64,000 nucleotides of DNA from Alphaproteobacteria bacterium (GCA_018823325.1 JAHJIJ010000021.1:20163-84162), one strand, 5' to 3'; shown: positions 9,403-18,781, counted from the first letter of the stretch. A program made the numbers and translations. Notes: generated from the sequence alone by a model not told the origin.

Positions 9403-9780
9403 ATGTTTCGCATATTGTTGGCGGAAGACGATGACTCGATGCGGCAATATCTCGTCCGCGCGCTCGAGCGGTCCGGCTATGAAGTCGTGGCCGTTGACCG
9501 CGGGACGGCTGCGCTGCCGATCATCGCGTCCGAACGCTTCGACCTTTTGCTGACCGACATTGTGATGCCGGAGATGGACGGTATCGAGCTGGCCCAGCAT
9601 GTCGCTTCCGTATCTCCCGAAACGCGCGTGATGTTCATCACCGGCTTTGCGGCTGTCACCCTGCGGGCAGGGCGCCTGGCGCCGGAAGCCAAGGTGCTTT
9701 CCAAGCCGTTCCACCTGCGCGACCTGGTTCTCGAGGTCGATCGCATGTTCAATCGGACCAGCGCCGAGAACCTCCTCTGA
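9403..9780 (+). CDS. cpdR: CpdR-like single-domain response regulator
   Basis: Receiver-only response regulator of 125 residues. Start ATG 9403 (MFRILLAEDD) is chosen because the receiver fold begins at once; the frame continues upstream to 9295. Seen: the acidic pair at D10/D11, phospho-acceptor D52 in LLLTDIVMPEMDG, T80 in MFITG and K101 in VLSKPF. Known: in Caulobacter the unphosphorylated form of CpdR primes the ClpXP protease for its substrates and localises it to the pole, under control of the CckA-ChpT phosphorelay. clpP and clpX are also in this window, at 53.5-55.7 kb. Assignment to CpdR rests on length and on the receiver sequence. tRNA-Val follows. Confidence 0.82.
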   Translation: MFRILLAEDDDSMRQYLVRALERSGYEVVAVDRGTAALPIIASERFDLLLTDIVMPEMDGIELAQHVASVSPETRVMFITGFAAVTLRAGRLAPEAKVLSKPFHLRDLVLEVDRMFNRTSAENLL

Positions 9781-9833
9781 TATTTGCGCTTGCACCGCCC
9801 CGGCGCGTTGCGTAAGGGCCTCTCCTCTCAAGT

Positions 9834-9908
9834 GGGCGTGTAGCTCAGTGGTAGAGCACTGTGTTGACATCGCAGGGGTCGCAAGTTCAATCCTTGCCAC
9901 GCCCACCA
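9834..9908 (+). tRNA. tRNA-Val (GAC)
   Basis: Complete cloverleaf with encoded CCA. The acceptor stem is GGGCGTG (9834-9840)/CACGCCC (9898-9904), discriminator A9905, CCA at 9906-9908. The D arm is GCTC-loop-GAGC. The anticodon stem is CTGTG/CGCAG (with one G-to-C mismatch position), with loop TTGACAT giving anticodon GAC (Val, codon GUC). The T arm is GCAAG-TTCAATC-CTTGC. An intrinsic terminator follows directly. Confidence 0.96.
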
Positions 9909-9913
9909 TGGAA

Positions 9914-9946
9914 AACCCCGGAAAGCTGCGGCCTTCCGGGGTTTTT
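9914..9946 (+). terminator. Intrinsic terminator of tRNA-Val
   Basis: Ten-base-pair stem AACCCCGGAA (9914-9923)/TTCCGGGGTT (9934-9943) with a 10-base loop, and a T-run that starts in the stem and runs to 9946. It lies six bases after the tRNA CCA end. Confidence 0.85.
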
Positions 9947-9981
9947 CTATATCGGGGTCCGACGGGTTCTTGCGCTGGCCG

Positions 9982-10413
9982 CTAGATGGCGATGCCGGGC
10001 ACCGGCTCGGAATTGATCTCCCCAACCTCATTGGGTTCGGCGCCGTCGGTCGGCAAGCGATCTCCCAGTATGGCGAGCGGGGTGCCGATCCATAGCGCAT
10101 CTTCCAGATGATCGCGCCGCTGATCGAGCGTGTTGGGATGGATGAGGATGCTGAGGCCGCCATGGTTCAGCATCAACCAGGGCACCAGCGTGTCGAACAG
10201 GTCCTTCGCGAAGGCGATCTGAAACATCGATCTGGTGTGTGGCCCGACCAGCACATCATGCCAGCGCCCAAGCCGCACGGCGAAGCGGGCTGAAACGCCC
10301 GCCCGCAGTCGCTCAGCGATATTGCGCGTATCGGCATCGAAATAGATGTGCGCGTGATAGCTGCCGATCTCGGAGATTGGGCGGGCCGGTGGAATGGGCT
10401 GATTGGGGTGCAT
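9982..10413 (-). CDS. DOPA 4,5-dioxygenase family protein
   Basis: Small protein of the DOPA 4,5-dioxygenase family (PF08883 type), extradiol-cleaving enzymes also found in bacteria with unknown natural substrates. The start is at ATG 10413 ([12 protein letters not shown]), preceded by AGGA; this gives 143 residues, whereas the frame extends upstream to 10470. Characteristic stretches are [22 protein letters not shown], with the metal-site Hx[13 protein letters not shown], and [27 protein letters not shown] with further histidines. It stands 78 bases downstream of the response-regulator gene on the same strand. Confidence 0.82.
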   Translation of the reverse strand: MHPNQPIPPARPISEIGSYHAHIYFDADTRNIAERLRAGVSARFAVRLGRWHDVLVGPHTRSMFQIAFAKDLFDTLVPWLMLNHGGLSILIHPNTLDQRRDHLEDALWIGTPLAILGDRLPTDGAEPNEVGEINSEPVPGIAI

Positions 10414-10491
10414 GGTCTGTCCTGCGCGGAAGTCTTCTCCCCAGATGGCCTCGCCGCGCGGTGGCGGCAAGGCCGCATCATGACCTGCACT

Positions 10492-10920
10492 CTAGACTTT
10501 CGCGCTGGCGAGCGCGTTCTCGATCTCCGCGATGAGGGCTTCGGGGCGGCAGGGCTTGTCCAGAACGGACTGGAACAGATCGGGATGTTGTCGGCCGACG
10601 CTGCCCTGCAGCCCGCTGATGAGAATGATCGGGATGTCACGCAGCCGCTCATCGGACCGGACGGCTTTCGCGAAATCCAGCCCGGTCATCAGCGGCATCA
10701 TGAAATCGGTCACGATGAGTGCTGGCGTAAGTGTCTTCAGGCAGGTCAGCGCCTCGGCGCCGTTATCTGCGGTGGTCACCAGATATCCGGCATCTTCCAG
10801 CAGGCACGCCAGCATGGCCGAGATGATCGGCTCATCCTCGATCACCAGTATGTGCGGCGCGCCCGGCGGTTCGGGCAGGACGGCGCCGCCTCGGGCCTCC
10901 GAAGCGGGCTGCTCGCTCAC
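10492..10920 (-). CDS. Single-domain response regulator
   Basis: Receiver-domain protein of 142 residues with a 22-residue proline-rich N-terminal extension before HILVIEDE. Seen: acidic pocket at E28/D29, phospho-acceptor D72 in LIVTDFMMPLMTG, S102 in ILISG and K122 in VLDKPC. No output domain follows, so it probably passes a phosphoryl group or binds a partner protein. The start is GTG at 10920, overlapping the stop of the 65-residue gene upstream (GTGA), so the two are translationally coupled. No histidine kinase gene is near; the partner is unknown. Confidence 0.85.
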   Translation of the reverse strand: MSEQPASEARGGAVLPEPPGAPHILVIEDEPIISAMLACLLEDAGYLVTTADNGAEALTCLKTLTPALIVTDFMMPLMTGLDFAKAVRSDERLRDIPIILISGLQGSVGRQHPDLFQSVLDKPCRPEALIAEIENALASAKV

Positions 10921-11114
10921 GGACGAATTTCACTGAGGCGGCTGGTGATCCGTGCAACGATGGCGTCATGTGGAATATCGCATTGCCCGGTTTCGCGAAT
11001 TTCGGCCTGGGTGATGTCGATCAGGCGCTGGATGGCCTGGTCTCCGTAAACGGCAATCAACGTTTCGACGGCTTCGTCAACTTGACTGTCTGACCAGGGA
11101 TCGCCAACCGGCAT
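10917..11114 (-). CDS. Small hypothetical protein coupled to a response regulator
   Basis: A 65-residue acidic, mostly helical protein without cysteines, signal peptide or membrane segment. No family recognised. Its stop overlaps the GTG start of the receiver protein by four bases, which argues that it is translated and functionally tied to the regulator. The predicted start ATG 11114 (MPVGDPWSDSQVDEAVETL) lies about 100 bases from the divergent TetR gene. It might be a regulator-binding or phosphotransfer-related small protein, but it carries no recognisable histidine phosphotransfer motif (the only His is in CDIPHDAIV). Confidence 0.6.
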   Translation of the reverse strand: MPVGDPWSDSQVDEAVETLIAVYGDQAIQRLIDITQAEIRETGQCDIPHDAIVARITSRLSEIRP

Positions 11115-11217
11115 CGTAGACCTATGAACTGTAACAAGGGTTCTGGATTTTTCTAGGTAACATGACCAGTTTAATCAAGCGGCGGTGCGCCCGCGTTCGC
11201 GCCATTACAGGACAATC

Positions 11218-11895
11218 GTGAAGCAGCGCGAGATGGAAGAGAAGAAGGTGTCCGGCAAGCGGCGCAACAAGGCGGGTGAGGAAACCAGAGTCGCGATTCG
11301 GCAGAGCGCTTTCTCCGTGCTTCTGGACGTGGGGCTTCCCGGCCTTACGATGCAGGAGGTCGCCGCACGCGCGGGCATCCGATACGGAAATCTGACGCAC
11401 CATTATCCGACCAAAGGCGCTTTGATCGAGGCAGTGCTGGATGCGCTGGAGCAGGAGTATGTCGAACGCTTCATGAGCTTTGCTTTGACGCTGCAGGATC
11501 GCTCGAACGCCATCGAAAGCCTGCTCACCTGGCTGCTGGACGATGCCGTAACGCCCGAGACTTCCGGCATGTTCCTCGAGCTCTGGTCGTCGGCCACGCG
11601 CGATTCAGACATCGCCCGGCGGGTGCACCGGCTTTACGATCAGGCGATTGAAGCCTGCATTGCCTCGCTCGATGTGGACGGGACACGCCCGCAGTCTGCG
11701 CCGCTGCGCAGTGCCCTCTACCTGCTGGGCACGATCGTCGAAGGCAGCTCAGCGCTGTTTGCCTCGCGGGACCGGGAAGCGGGGGCCTATGCAGAATTCC
11801 GGCGCGACGTGCTCCGTGTCATGGTGCCGCTTCTTGAGCAGCGGCTGGCCGATGCGCGGTGTGGCACGTCCTCCGGCGCTATCTGCGCGGGGTGA
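11218..11895 (+). CDS. TetR/AcrR family transcriptional regulator
   Basis: One-component repressor. The start is assigned to GTG 11218 because AGGA lies five bases upstream; ATG 11233 is an alternative and the frame reaches back to 11185. The N-terminal helix-turn-helix covers about residues 20-65 (AFSVLLDVGLPGLTMQEVAA, then RAGIRYGNLTHHYPTKGALI). The C-terminal ligand domain is helical, like TetR_C proteins, and ends with LLEQRLADARCG. It is divergent from the 65-residue gene and lies 87 bases upstream of metY. The target is unknown; autoregulation or control of a neighbour is possible. Confidence 0.85.
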   Translation: MKQREMEEKKVSGKRRNKAGEETRVAIRQSAFSVLLDVGLPGLTMQEVAARAGIRYGNLTHHYPTKGALIEAVLDALEQEYVERFMSFALTLQDRSNAIESLLTWLLDDAVTPETSGMFLELWSSATRDSDIARRVHRLYDQAIEACIASLDVDGTRPQSAPLRSALYLLGTIVEGSSALFASRDREAGAYAEFRRDVLRVMVPLLEQRLADARCGTSSGAICAG

Positions 11896-11982
11896 TAGGC
11901 TTTGGCGCCGTCAGGCGCTAAGACAGGGCTTCGAGCGGTCTGAGGTCCGGCCGCTCCACGCAACAAGACAGGAGAGCATCCC

Positions 11983-13257
11983 GTGAGCCAGAAGATCGAC
12001 ACACTTGCCGTCCACGCCGGGACCGAGCCGGACCCGACGACCAAGGCGCGCATAACCCCGATCTATCAGACGGCATCCTATGTGTTCGACGATGCCGACC
12101 ATGCGGCGCGCCTCTTCGCGCTGCAGGAGTTCGGCAACATCTACTCGCGCATCATGAACCCTACCAATGGCGCGCTTGAAGGCAAGATTGCGGCGCTTGA
12201 GGGCGGCGCGGCGGCGCTCGCCGTGGCGTCTGGTCATGCCGCGCAGTTCCTCGCCTTCCATACGCTGATGGAAGCGGGCGACCATATCGTGGCGGCCAAG
12301 AAGCTCTACGGCGGCTCGCTCAACCAGATCGGCCACAGCTTCAAGAAGATGAGCTGGCAATCGACCTTCGTGGACGCTGATGATCCGGCCAATGTCGCCG
12401 CAGCGATCACGGATCGCACGCGCGCTGTGTTCATCGAGAGCCTCGCCAATCCCGGCGGCGTGGTGCAGGATATCGAGGCGATTGCCAAAATCGCGCATGA
12501 TGCGGGCATTCCGCTGATCGTGGACAACACGCTGGCGACGCCCGCGCTCTGCCGCCCCATCGAATATGGCGCGGACATCGTGGTTCACTCGCTCACCAAG
12601 TTCCTCAACGGGCATGGCAACAGCGTGGGTGGCGCGATCGTCGACGCTGGCACGTTCGACTGGGTGAAATCCGGAAAATTTCCTACGCTCACTCAGCCCA
12701 ACGGCTCCTACCATGGCGCGGTGCTGAGCGATGCGGTGGGGCCGATTGCCTTCATCATCGCCTGCCGGGTGCTGGGCCTGCGCGATCTGGGACCCGCACT
12801 GGCACCGATGAACGCCTTCCTCACGCTCACCGGCATGGAGACGCTTTCGCTGCGCATGGAGCGGCACTGTGACAATGCGCTGGCGCTGGCGCAGTGGCTT
12901 CAGAAGCATCCCAAGGTGGAGTGGGTGCGCTATGCCGGCCTGCCTGATGACCCCTATCACGCGCTCGCGCAGCGCTATCTGGGCGGCAAGGGCGGCGCGG
13001 TCTTCACCTTTGGCGTGAAGGGCGGACGCGAGGCGGGAATCAAGCTCGTCTCGGGCGTGAAGCTGTTCAGCCATCTTGCCAATATCGGCGACACGCGCTC
13101 GCTGATCATTCACCCGGCCTCAACGACGCACAGCCAGCTTTCCGAGGCCGATCTGGTGGCGGCCGGCGCCGGGCCGGACGTGGTGCGCGTGTCGGTCGGC
13201 ATCGAGCATATCGACGACATCATCGCGGACATGGCGCAGGCGCTGGACGCGCTCTGA
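11983..13257 (+). CDS. metY: O-acetylhomoserine sulfhydrylase (aminocarboxypropyltransferase)
   Basis: PLP enzyme of the Cys/Met metabolism family that makes homocysteine from O-acetylhomoserine and sulphide. 424 residues, usual for MetY. Start GTG 11983 follows AGGAG at a good distance. Seen: N-terminal TLAVHAGTEPDPTTKAR, IYSRIMNPTNGALEGKIAALEGG, and the PLP-binding lysine K206 in VVHSLTKFLNGHG. The C-terminal part has SLIIHPASTTHSQL, typical of the family. The 87-base leader holds two hairpins (GGCGCC...GGCGC and GAGCGG...CCGCTC) but no recognised SAM riboswitch core. Confidence 0.92.
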   Translation: MSQKIDTLAVHAGTEPDPTTKARITPIYQTASYVFDDADHAARLFALQEFGNIYSRIMNPTNGALEGKIAALEGGAAALAVASGHAAQFLAFHTLMEAGDHIVAAKKLYGGSLNQIGHSFKKMSWQSTFVDADDPANVAAAITDRTRAVFIESLANPGGVVQDIEAIAKIAHDAGIPLIVDNTLATPALCRPIEYGADIVVHSLTKFLNGHGNSVGGAIVDAGTFDWVKSGKFPTLTQPNGSYHGAVLSDAVGPIAFIIACRVLGLRDLGPALAPMNAFLTLTGMETLSLRMERHCDNALALAQWLQKHPKVEWVRYAGLPDDPYHALAQRYLGGKGGAVFTFGVKGGREAGIKLVSGVKLFSHLANIGDTRSLIIHPASTTHSQLSEADLVAAGAGPDVVRVSVGIEHIDDIIADMAQALDAL

Positions 13258-13285
13258 CGATGAAGCGCGGGCGCGGAGGGGCGGC

Positions 13286-14104
13286 GTGACGCTCGGCTTC
13301 TCCGTGCCCGAGCTGTTGGGCGCCGGCCGGATGGGCCGAGCGATGACCATGGGGCTGCGCCGCCTCCCGGAAGCGGACTGGCTGTGGCCGGATTTCGACC
13401 GTGCGGCACGCGCGGCGGTGTTCGATGCGCATCCCGAGGCGGTGCAACTGCTCCCTGGCGCTGAAGCGGCGGCGCGTGAGGTGGCGGCGATGATTGGCAT
13501 CTCCGGCGGCCTCGAAGCGGCGGCGCGGGCCTGCTGGGAAGATCTGTGCATCATGCAGCGGGCCGAACCCGGCGCGCCCTGGCGGCTGACCGGGGCAGCG
13601 GTCGGCTTCCCGACCGACTGGCGGCTGGCAGACAAGATCGGCCGACCGATGGCGGAGATTCATGCGCCGATCCACGGCTATGCCGATCAACTGGCGCGCG
13701 GGGTCGATCATTTCATGGAGGCGCTGGAGCCGGACCAGATCTTCGCGCGCGCAAACTGGTTCATCGTCCCGTCGATGGGCTGGCGTTATTTGCCGGAAGG
13801 GGACGAAGCGGTCGCTTTTGCCCATGTGACGGCGGACAATGCGGGTGAGACGCTGGTCGTCCGCTGCGAGCGGCAGACGTTGCGGCGGCTGCCGCAGACC
13901 GGCGCGATCCTGTTCACCATCGGCATTGCCCGTGCGCGCCTGCGGGAGGTGCCGCCCGGTCTGGCTCTGCGGCTCTCTCAAGCGCTGGCGGCGATGCCCG
14001 CCGACGAGCAGGCGCGGCGCCTCGTTGGGCGCTATGCGGAGCCATTGATGCGCCATGCCCATGCGGCAAGCGGCGAGAGTGGCTTTTCAAGCGCCGCTGG
14101 CTGA
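13286..14104 (+). CDS. Haem-dependent oxidative N-demethylase family protein (DUF3445)
   Basis: Member of the DUF3445/HODM family. Known members use a haem-binding PAS-like fold to remove methyl groups from amines with release of formaldehyde. The 272-residue product contains [20 protein letters not shown], then [20 protein letters not shown] and NWFIVPSM, which match the family's conserved block. The start is GTG 13286 after GAGGGG. It follows metY by 28 bases and precedes bioB by 16 bases, so the three may share a transcript. The physiological amine is not known. Confidence 0.8.
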   Translation: MTLGFSVPELLGAGRMGRAMTMGLRRLPEADWLWPDFDRAARAAVFDAHPEAVQLLPGAEAAAREVAAMIGISGGLEAAARACWEDLCIMQRAEPGAPWRLTGAAVGFPTDWRLADKIGRPMAEIHAPIHGYADQLARGVDHFMEALEPDQIFARANWFIVPSMGWRYLPEGDEAVAFAHVTADNAGETLVVRCERQTLRRLPQTGAILFTIGIARARLREVPPGLALRLSQALAAMPADEQARRLVGRYAEPLMRHAHAASGESGFSSAAG

Positions 14105-14120
14105 GGTAGAGGGACGAGAT

Positions 14121-15152
14121 ATGACACAGCTTTCATCCGCAGCCGCCCCGGCGACCACCGCGCCCCGCACCGACTGGACGCGCGAGGAAATCGCCGCGCT
14201 GTTCGATCTGCCATTCATGGACCTCGTCTACGAGGCGCAGACGATCCATCGGGCGAACCATCCGCGCAACGAAGTTCAGCTTTCCACGCTGCTGTCGATC
14301 AAGACCGGCGGCTGCCCGGAGGATTGTGGCTATTGCAACCAGTCGGTTCATGCCGAGACGGGCCTGAAGGCCACGAAGCTCATGGACGTCCGCGCGGTGC
14401 TGCAGTCAGCGGCGCAGGCAAAGGACGCCGGCTCGGGCCGCTTCTGCATGGGCGCCGCCTGGCGTAATCCCAAGGACCGCGACATGCCCGCGCTCATCGA
14501 GATGGTGAAGGGCGTGCGCGAGATGGGCATGGAGACTTGCATGACGCTGGGGATGCTCACGCCATCCCAGGCGCAGATGCTCGCCGAAGCCGGTCTCGAC
14601 TATTACAATCACAACATCGACACCGCGCCCGAGAAATATGCCGAGGTGATCACCACGCGTAGTTTCGCGGACCGGATCGAGACGCTGGAAGCGGTGCGGG
14701 CGGCCGGCATCAATGTGTGCTGCGGCGGCATCGTCGGCATGGGCGAGACTCGGGAGGACCGCATCGGCTTCATTCATGCCCTGGCGACCATGCCGCACCC
14801 GGAAAGCGTGCCAATCAACGCGCTGGTGCCGGTGAAGGGCACGGTGCTGGGTGATATGCTGGCGGATACGCCGCTCGCGAAGATCGACGAGATCGAGTTC
14901 GTGCGCACGGTGGCGGTGGCGCGGATCGCCATGCCGGAGGCGATGGTCCGACTCTCGGCGGGACGCGAGAGCATGAGCGAGGCCTGTCAGGCGCTTTGCT
15001 TCATGGCCGGCGCGAACAGCATCTTCACTGGCGACAAGCTGCTGACGACGCCCAATGCGGGCGATGACAAGGACGGCGCGCTGCTGGCCAAGCTGGGTAT
15101 CACCGCGATGCAGGCTGCGCCGCATGGGCATCTGGAAGAAGCCGCCGAATAG
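14121..15152 (+). CDS. bioB: Biotin synthase
   Basis: Radical-SAM enzyme that inserts sulphur into dethiobiotin in the last step of biotin synthesis. Start ATG 14121 ([10 protein letters not shown]) gives 343 residues, the usual length. The [4Fe-4S] cluster cysteines C65, C69 and C72 are in [10 protein letters not shown], followed by QSVHAETG. Further family marks are [47 protein letters not shown] and the C-terminal [16 protein letters not shown]. No other bio genes are present here, so it is separated from the rest of the pathway, as is common in sphingomonads. Confidence 0.96.
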   Translation: MTQLSSAAAPATTAPRTDWTREEIAALFDLPFMDLVYEAQTIHRANHPRNEVQLSTLLSIKTGGCPEDCGYCNQSVHAETGLKATKLMDVRAVLQSAAQAKDAGSGRFCMGAAWRNPKDRDMPALIEMVKGVREMGMETCMTLGMLTPSQAQMLAEAGLDYYNHNIDTAPEKYAEVITTRSFADRIETLEAVRAAGINVCCGGIVGMGETREDRIGFIHALATMPHPESVPINALVPVKGTVLGDMLADTPLAKIDEIEFVRTVAVARIAMPEAMVRLSAGRESMSEACQALCFMAGANSIFTGDKLLTTPNAGDDKDGALLAKLGITAMQAAPHGHLEEAAE

Positions 15153-15181
15153 GCTTTCGCTTCCCCGCAGCTTATGTCCGT

Positions 15182-15862
15182 TTAGCGCCGGTCGCGTTCC
15201 GAGCGGGAAAGCTGACGGCCCGCGACGAGCGTCTGGCTGACGAACAGCACCACGAAGATCACGCCCACCACGCCGACGATCATGTCGAAACCGGAAATCG
15301 ACGGCGCCTTTGCGGGATCGGTCAGCATCATGCCGATGGTCATGCCGATGAGCAAGAAGCGCAGTTCTGTCGGTCCGGCCATGCCGTAGGAAAGCTTGAA
15401 CTCGCCCATGACGCGCGCAGCGAGATAGGCGTGGATCGAAAGCAGCAGATAGCCGACCACGGCGAACATCGCGACATCGACACGGACATAGGGGCTGAAC
15501 CCCATGCCGCCCAGAATCAGCAGAGTCACGATTCCGTCACAGCTATGGTCTATGAAATAACCATAAGAAGGCCGTTCGATGCGCCGATAGCGCGCAAGGC
15601 TGCCATCGAGCGAGTCGCCGAACCACTGCATCACATAGCCAACCATGGCGAGCCACAGCCAGTGATCGCCAAAGCTGCTCGCGGCATAGCCGGCGAAGGT
15701 GGCGAGGCCGCCGAAAACGCCCAGAGATGTGAGCATATCGGGCGTAACCCAGCGCGGCAGGATGCTGCAAAGCCAGTTCAGCAGCCGTCGCTCCGGTGCC
15801 GCAAGCAGGTTATTCTGAATCCTGTTTACGGGCGGGGCCGGTCTGTTGTGGGTGTGCAGCAT
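15182..15862 (-). CDS. CDP-alcohol phosphatidyltransferase family membrane protein
   Basis: Integral membrane enzyme that joins a CDP-linked alcohol to a second alcohol in phospholipid or related lipid synthesis. The family motif DGx2ARx8Gx3Dx3D is complete in DSLDGSLARYRRIERPSYGY followed by FIDHSCD. About five or six hydrophobic segments are visible. The start is placed at ATG 15862, preceded by GGAGA; the frame stays open to 16030, with another ATG at 15895, so the first residues are uncertain. It is divergent from the polysaccharide sugar-transferase gene. The second substrate cannot be told. Confidence 0.82.
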   Translation of the reverse strand: MLHTHNRPAPPVNRIQNNLLAAPERRLLNWLCSILPRWVTPDMLTSLGVFGGLATFAGYAASSFGDHWLWLAMVGYVMQWFGDSLDGSLARYRRIERPSYGYFIDHSCDGIVTLLILGGMGFSPYVRVDVAMFAVVGYLLLSIHAYLAARVMGEFKLSYGMAGPTELRFLLIGMTIGMMLTDPAKAPSISGFDMIVGVVGVIFVVLFVSQTLVAGRQLSRSERDRR

Positions 15863-16041
15863 CATCTCTCCGCGGCGTTCTACTTCACTCGTCATAAAAG
15901 CGTCATACACGATATACCAGTGCCGATGCGGAATTCCTGCCCCGGTGCGGGACACAAGCTGCTGTTCCTGCGGTGAATGCATCTGGGGCGGCGACCAACA
16001 ATCCCGTTGACGGCCCTTCCGCACAGGCATAGCGCGCGGCC

Positions 16042-17403
16042 ATGACAGCCAAACCAGCGCAGTCTAAGGAAGCAGCGCGCCTGCGCCTCTATCTGCTGAG
16101 CATCATGCTCGACATGCTGGTGCTGGGGCTTGCCTTCGCGCTCGCCAACGTGCTGGTTCTCGGCTCTCTGGCAGGCGAGCCGGGCAAGCCGCACGGGCTG
16201 ATCATGGCCGCGATGATTGTGCCGGTCTATGTGCTGGTCGCCGTGCATGGTGGCGTCTATGGCATCCGCATGATCGGCAACCGCCGGGCCAGCGCTGCCA
16301 AGGCCGTCTGGTCACTGGCGCAGGCGGTGATGCTCACGCTCATCATCATCTATCTTGGCAAGATCGCGGAGCAGCTTTCGCGCCTTACCTTCATCGTGGG
16401 TCTCGCGCTTTCCGCCGGCGGGTTGATCGCGGTGCGCCCGTTGATCGATCGCCTTGCCATCTGGCTCGTCGGTGAGGTGCCGCACATCACGGTGTTGCTG
16501 GTCGATGGTGTGGAGATCGAGACGCCGCACGATGCATGGCGCGTGGACGCGCAGGCGATCGGCTTCGATCCGGCGGTGCGCAGCGCGGCGATGGCCGAGC
16601 GCCTCGCCGAAGGCGTGGGCGGGGCCGAGCGGGTCGTCGTGGCCTGTCCGCCGGAGCGGATCGCAGCATGGCGTGTCGCGCTAACGTCGCTCTCCGCGAA
16701 GGGCGAAATTCTGGTGCCGGAGATGCGCCAGTTTGCGCCGGCGAAAGTCAGTGCCTTTGCCGATCATCCCACTTTGGTCGTGGCGGGTGGACCGCTGCTG
16801 TTCCGCGACCGGCTGGTGAAGCGGTTGCTCGATCTTGCCATTTGCGTGCCGGCGATCCTTGCGCTTTCGCCCATCCTGATTTTCGGCGCGCTGGCGGTGA
16901 AGCTTTCGGGGCCGGGGCCGGTGTTCTTCCGGCAGCAGCGGCTGGGTCGGGATGCGCGCCCGTTCATGATCCTCAAATTCCGCACCATGCATATGGCGCT
17001 GAGCGATCACAAGGCGGACCGGTTGACGGAGAAGGACGACCCGCGCGTCACCCGCATCGGCGCCTTTTTGCGCCGGACGAGCATTGATGAATTGCCGCAG
17101 CTTTTCAATGTGTTGAAGGGCGATATGAGCATCGTGGGACCGCGCCCTCATGCGGCTGCGGCGAAGGCGGCGCAAAGTCTCTACTGGGAAGTCGATGAGC
17201 GCTATTGGGCGCGGCATTGTATCAAACCGGGCATGACCGGACTGGCGCAGGTGCGCGGCCATCGCGGCCCGACAGATCGCCATGAGGATCTGATCAACCG
17301 GCTTCAGTCCGACCTTGAATATGTGACCAACTGGTCGATCTGGCGGGACCTGCGGATCATCGTCGCAACGCTAAGGGTGCTGGCGCATGACAATGCGTTT
17401 TGA
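16042..17403 (+). CDS. Initiating sugar-1-phosphate transferase for exopolysaccharide (bacterial sugar transferase family)
   Basis: Membrane enzyme that loads the first sugar phosphate onto undecaprenyl phosphate at the start of polysaccharide repeat-unit synthesis. 453 residues: four N-terminal membrane segments (about residues 15-140), a soluble central domain, one more membrane segment near residue 265, and the catalytic bacterial sugar-transferase domain to the end. Seen in that domain: [65 protein letters not shown] and [11 protein letters not shown]. It resembles WcaJ/GumD-type enzymes and the sphingan initiator SpsB. It opens the surface-polysaccharide gene group that follows. Confidence 0.92.
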   Translation: MTAKPAQSKEAARLRLYLLSIMLDMLVLGLAFALANVLVLGSLAGEPGKPHGLIMAAMIVPVYVLVAVHGGVYGIRMIGNRRASAAKAVWSLAQAVMLTLIIIYLGKIAEQLSRLTFIVGLALSAGGLIAVRPLIDRLAIWLVGEVPHITVLLVDGVEIETPHDAWRVDAQAIGFDPAVRSAAMAERLAEGVGGAERVVVACPPERIAAWRVALTSLSAKGEILVPEMRQFAPAKVSAFADHPTLVVAGGPLLFRDRLVKRLLDLAICVPAILALSPILIFGALAVKLSGPGPVFFRQQRLGRDARPFMILKFRTMHMALSDHKADRLTEKDDPRVTRIGAFLRRTSIDELPQLFNVLKGDMSIVGPRPHAAAAKAAQSLYWEVDERYWARHCIKPGMTGLAQVRGHRGPTDRHEDLINRLQSDLEYVTNWSIWRDLRIIVATLRVLAHDNAF

Positions 17404-17496
17404 GCAAGCGCGCGCGCATCGTGGCGCTTCTCCGGAAGCAGGAGACGAAGCTCAGCCGGCGGCCCGCTACCTCGTTCTGATGAGCGATTGCCGTTC

Positions 17497-18636
17497 ATGA
17501 CGCTTGTCGACCTGATCCTTGCCCTCATCATCCTGCTCTGCGCAGTGCTGCTGCTCTGGCCGTTCCTCTTCTATCCGCTCATCCTGCGGATGCTTCCGGA
17601 GAAGCCGGCACAGCGGGCGAGCGCGGCAGGTGCGCCCTCGGTGTCGCTGCTCTTCTGCGCCTATAATGAGGCGGCTTCGCTGCCAGCGAAGATCGAAAAT
17701 CTCCGCCTGCTGAAGGCAAAGCATCCCGCCCTGCAGATTCTCGCCTTCGATGACGGCTCGACTGACGGGACGGGCGATCTGCTGGGCGGCGCGGGCGAGC
17801 TGATCACGCTCGTGCGCGGGCCGGGGCGCAGCGGCAAGGCGCATGGCATGAAGCAGCTCGCGGCGCGGGCGACCGGCGACATCCTCGTCTTTACCGATGC
17901 CAATGTGCTGCTGGATGACAGCGCGATCGATGCGCTGCTGCCTTATTATGCCGATCCGGAGGTTGGCGGCGTGCTTGGCTCGCTGCGCTATGACGGCGCG
18001 CAGAACAGCGCGTCCGCCTCGGTCGGCGCGCTCTACTGGCGGATCGAGGAGCATCTCAAGGACCTCGAATCGCGCAGCGGCAATGTGATGGGGGCAGACG
18101 GCTCGATCTTCTCGATCCGGTGCGGGCTCTATCCGGATTTCCCTGATAGCGTGCTCGATGACCTCACCGTCTCCATGGCTGTCGTCTTCGCCGGCAAGCG
18201 GCTGATCAAGGCAAAGGACGTGATTGCGCGGGAAGCCATGGTGGCGAAGCGCGAGGACGAATATCGCCGCAAGGTTCGCATCGCCGCGCGCAGTTGGCAC
18301 ACGCACCGGCATCTGCGACCCGGATTGCGGCGCATGAGCCGTCTCGATCGCTTCAAATATGCCTCGCGCAAGGTCGTGCGCTGGTTCGGGGGCTTGTGGA
18401 TCGGCCTCGCAGTGCTCGCAGCGCTTGCGCTGGCCTGGCGGATTACGCCGGTCGCGGCCGTCGCGCTGTTCACGGCGGGGATGCTCCTGATGATGCTGGG
18501 CGTCATGGCCCGGCGCGGGCCGCTGGCCGCGATCTTCGATCTGCTGCTGGCTTATATGGCGACGCTGAAAGGCGTTCTTCTCGCCATGCGCGGTCAGACT
18601 TTCACGCTATGGACGCCCGCCAAGTCGCGGGACTGA
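17497..18636 (+). CDS. Glycosyltransferase family 2, membrane-associated
   Basis: Inverting GT-A glycosyltransferase acting at the inner face of the membrane. The first hydrophobic segment is at about residues 4-28; the catalytic domain follows with VSLLFCAYNEAASLPAKI, AFDDGSTDGTGDLL (DxD-like region) and RGPGRSGKAHGMKQLA. Further on come FTDANVLL and two C-terminal membrane segments (about 305-355). Start ATG 17497 is chosen over the TTG at 17488. It lies 93 bases after the sugar transferase and probably acts on the same polysaccharide. The donor sugar is unknown. Confidence 0.88.
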   Translation: MTLVDLILALIILLCAVLLLWPFLFYPLILRMLPEKPAQRASAAGAPSVSLLFCAYNEAASLPAKIENLRLLKAKHPALQILAFDDGSTDGTGDLLGGAGELITLVRGPGRSGKAHGMKQLAARATGDILVFTDANVLLDDSAIDALLPYYADPEVGGVLGSLRYDGAQNSASASVGALYWRIEEHLKDLESRSGNVMGADGSIFSIRCGLYPDFPDSVLDDLTVSMAVVFAGKRLIKAKDVIAREAMVAKREDEYRRKVRIAARSWHTHRHLRPGLRRMSRLDRFKYASRKVVRWFGGLWIGLAVLAALALAWRITPVAAVALFTAGMLLMMLGVMARRGPLAAIFDLLLAYMATLKGVLLAMRGQTFTLWTPAKSRD

Positions 18637-18692
18637 GTGCGTGGAAGCTTAGCAACACAGGGAAGCGCATCGCGAAGTGCGTAAGAGAAAAG

Positions 18693-18781
18693 CCGTTCGC
18701 CCTGAGCTTGTCGAAAGGTGGTACTTCCTGGTGCAAACGGAAAGTAGAAGGGCGGGGCTTCGACAGGCTCAGCCCGAACGG
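18693..18781. repeat. Palindromic dispersed repeat, copy 1
   Basis: Two outward arms, CCGTTCGCCCTGAGCTTGTC at 18693-18712 (continuing GAAAG to 18717) and its near-complement ending CTCAGCCCGAACGG at 18758-18781, separated by about 40 bases. Similar elements lie at 31901-31991 and 46617-46695. It sits in the 267-base gap 18637-18903, which holds no gene. The structure resembles REP-type elements common in sphingomonad intergenic DNA. Confidence 0.8.

Noticed and set aside
9834..9908. tRNA-Val as an integration site for a genomic island
   Set aside because: No integrase, no repeated tRNA 3' end and no foreign genes downstream; a terminator and ordinary chromosomal genes follow.
11896..11982. 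SAM-type riboswitch before metY
   Set aside because: Two hairpins and a GCGCTAAG are present, but the conserved SAM-II core (GAUUUG and GCUAAA in pseudoknot order) was not found. A covariance search would be decisive.
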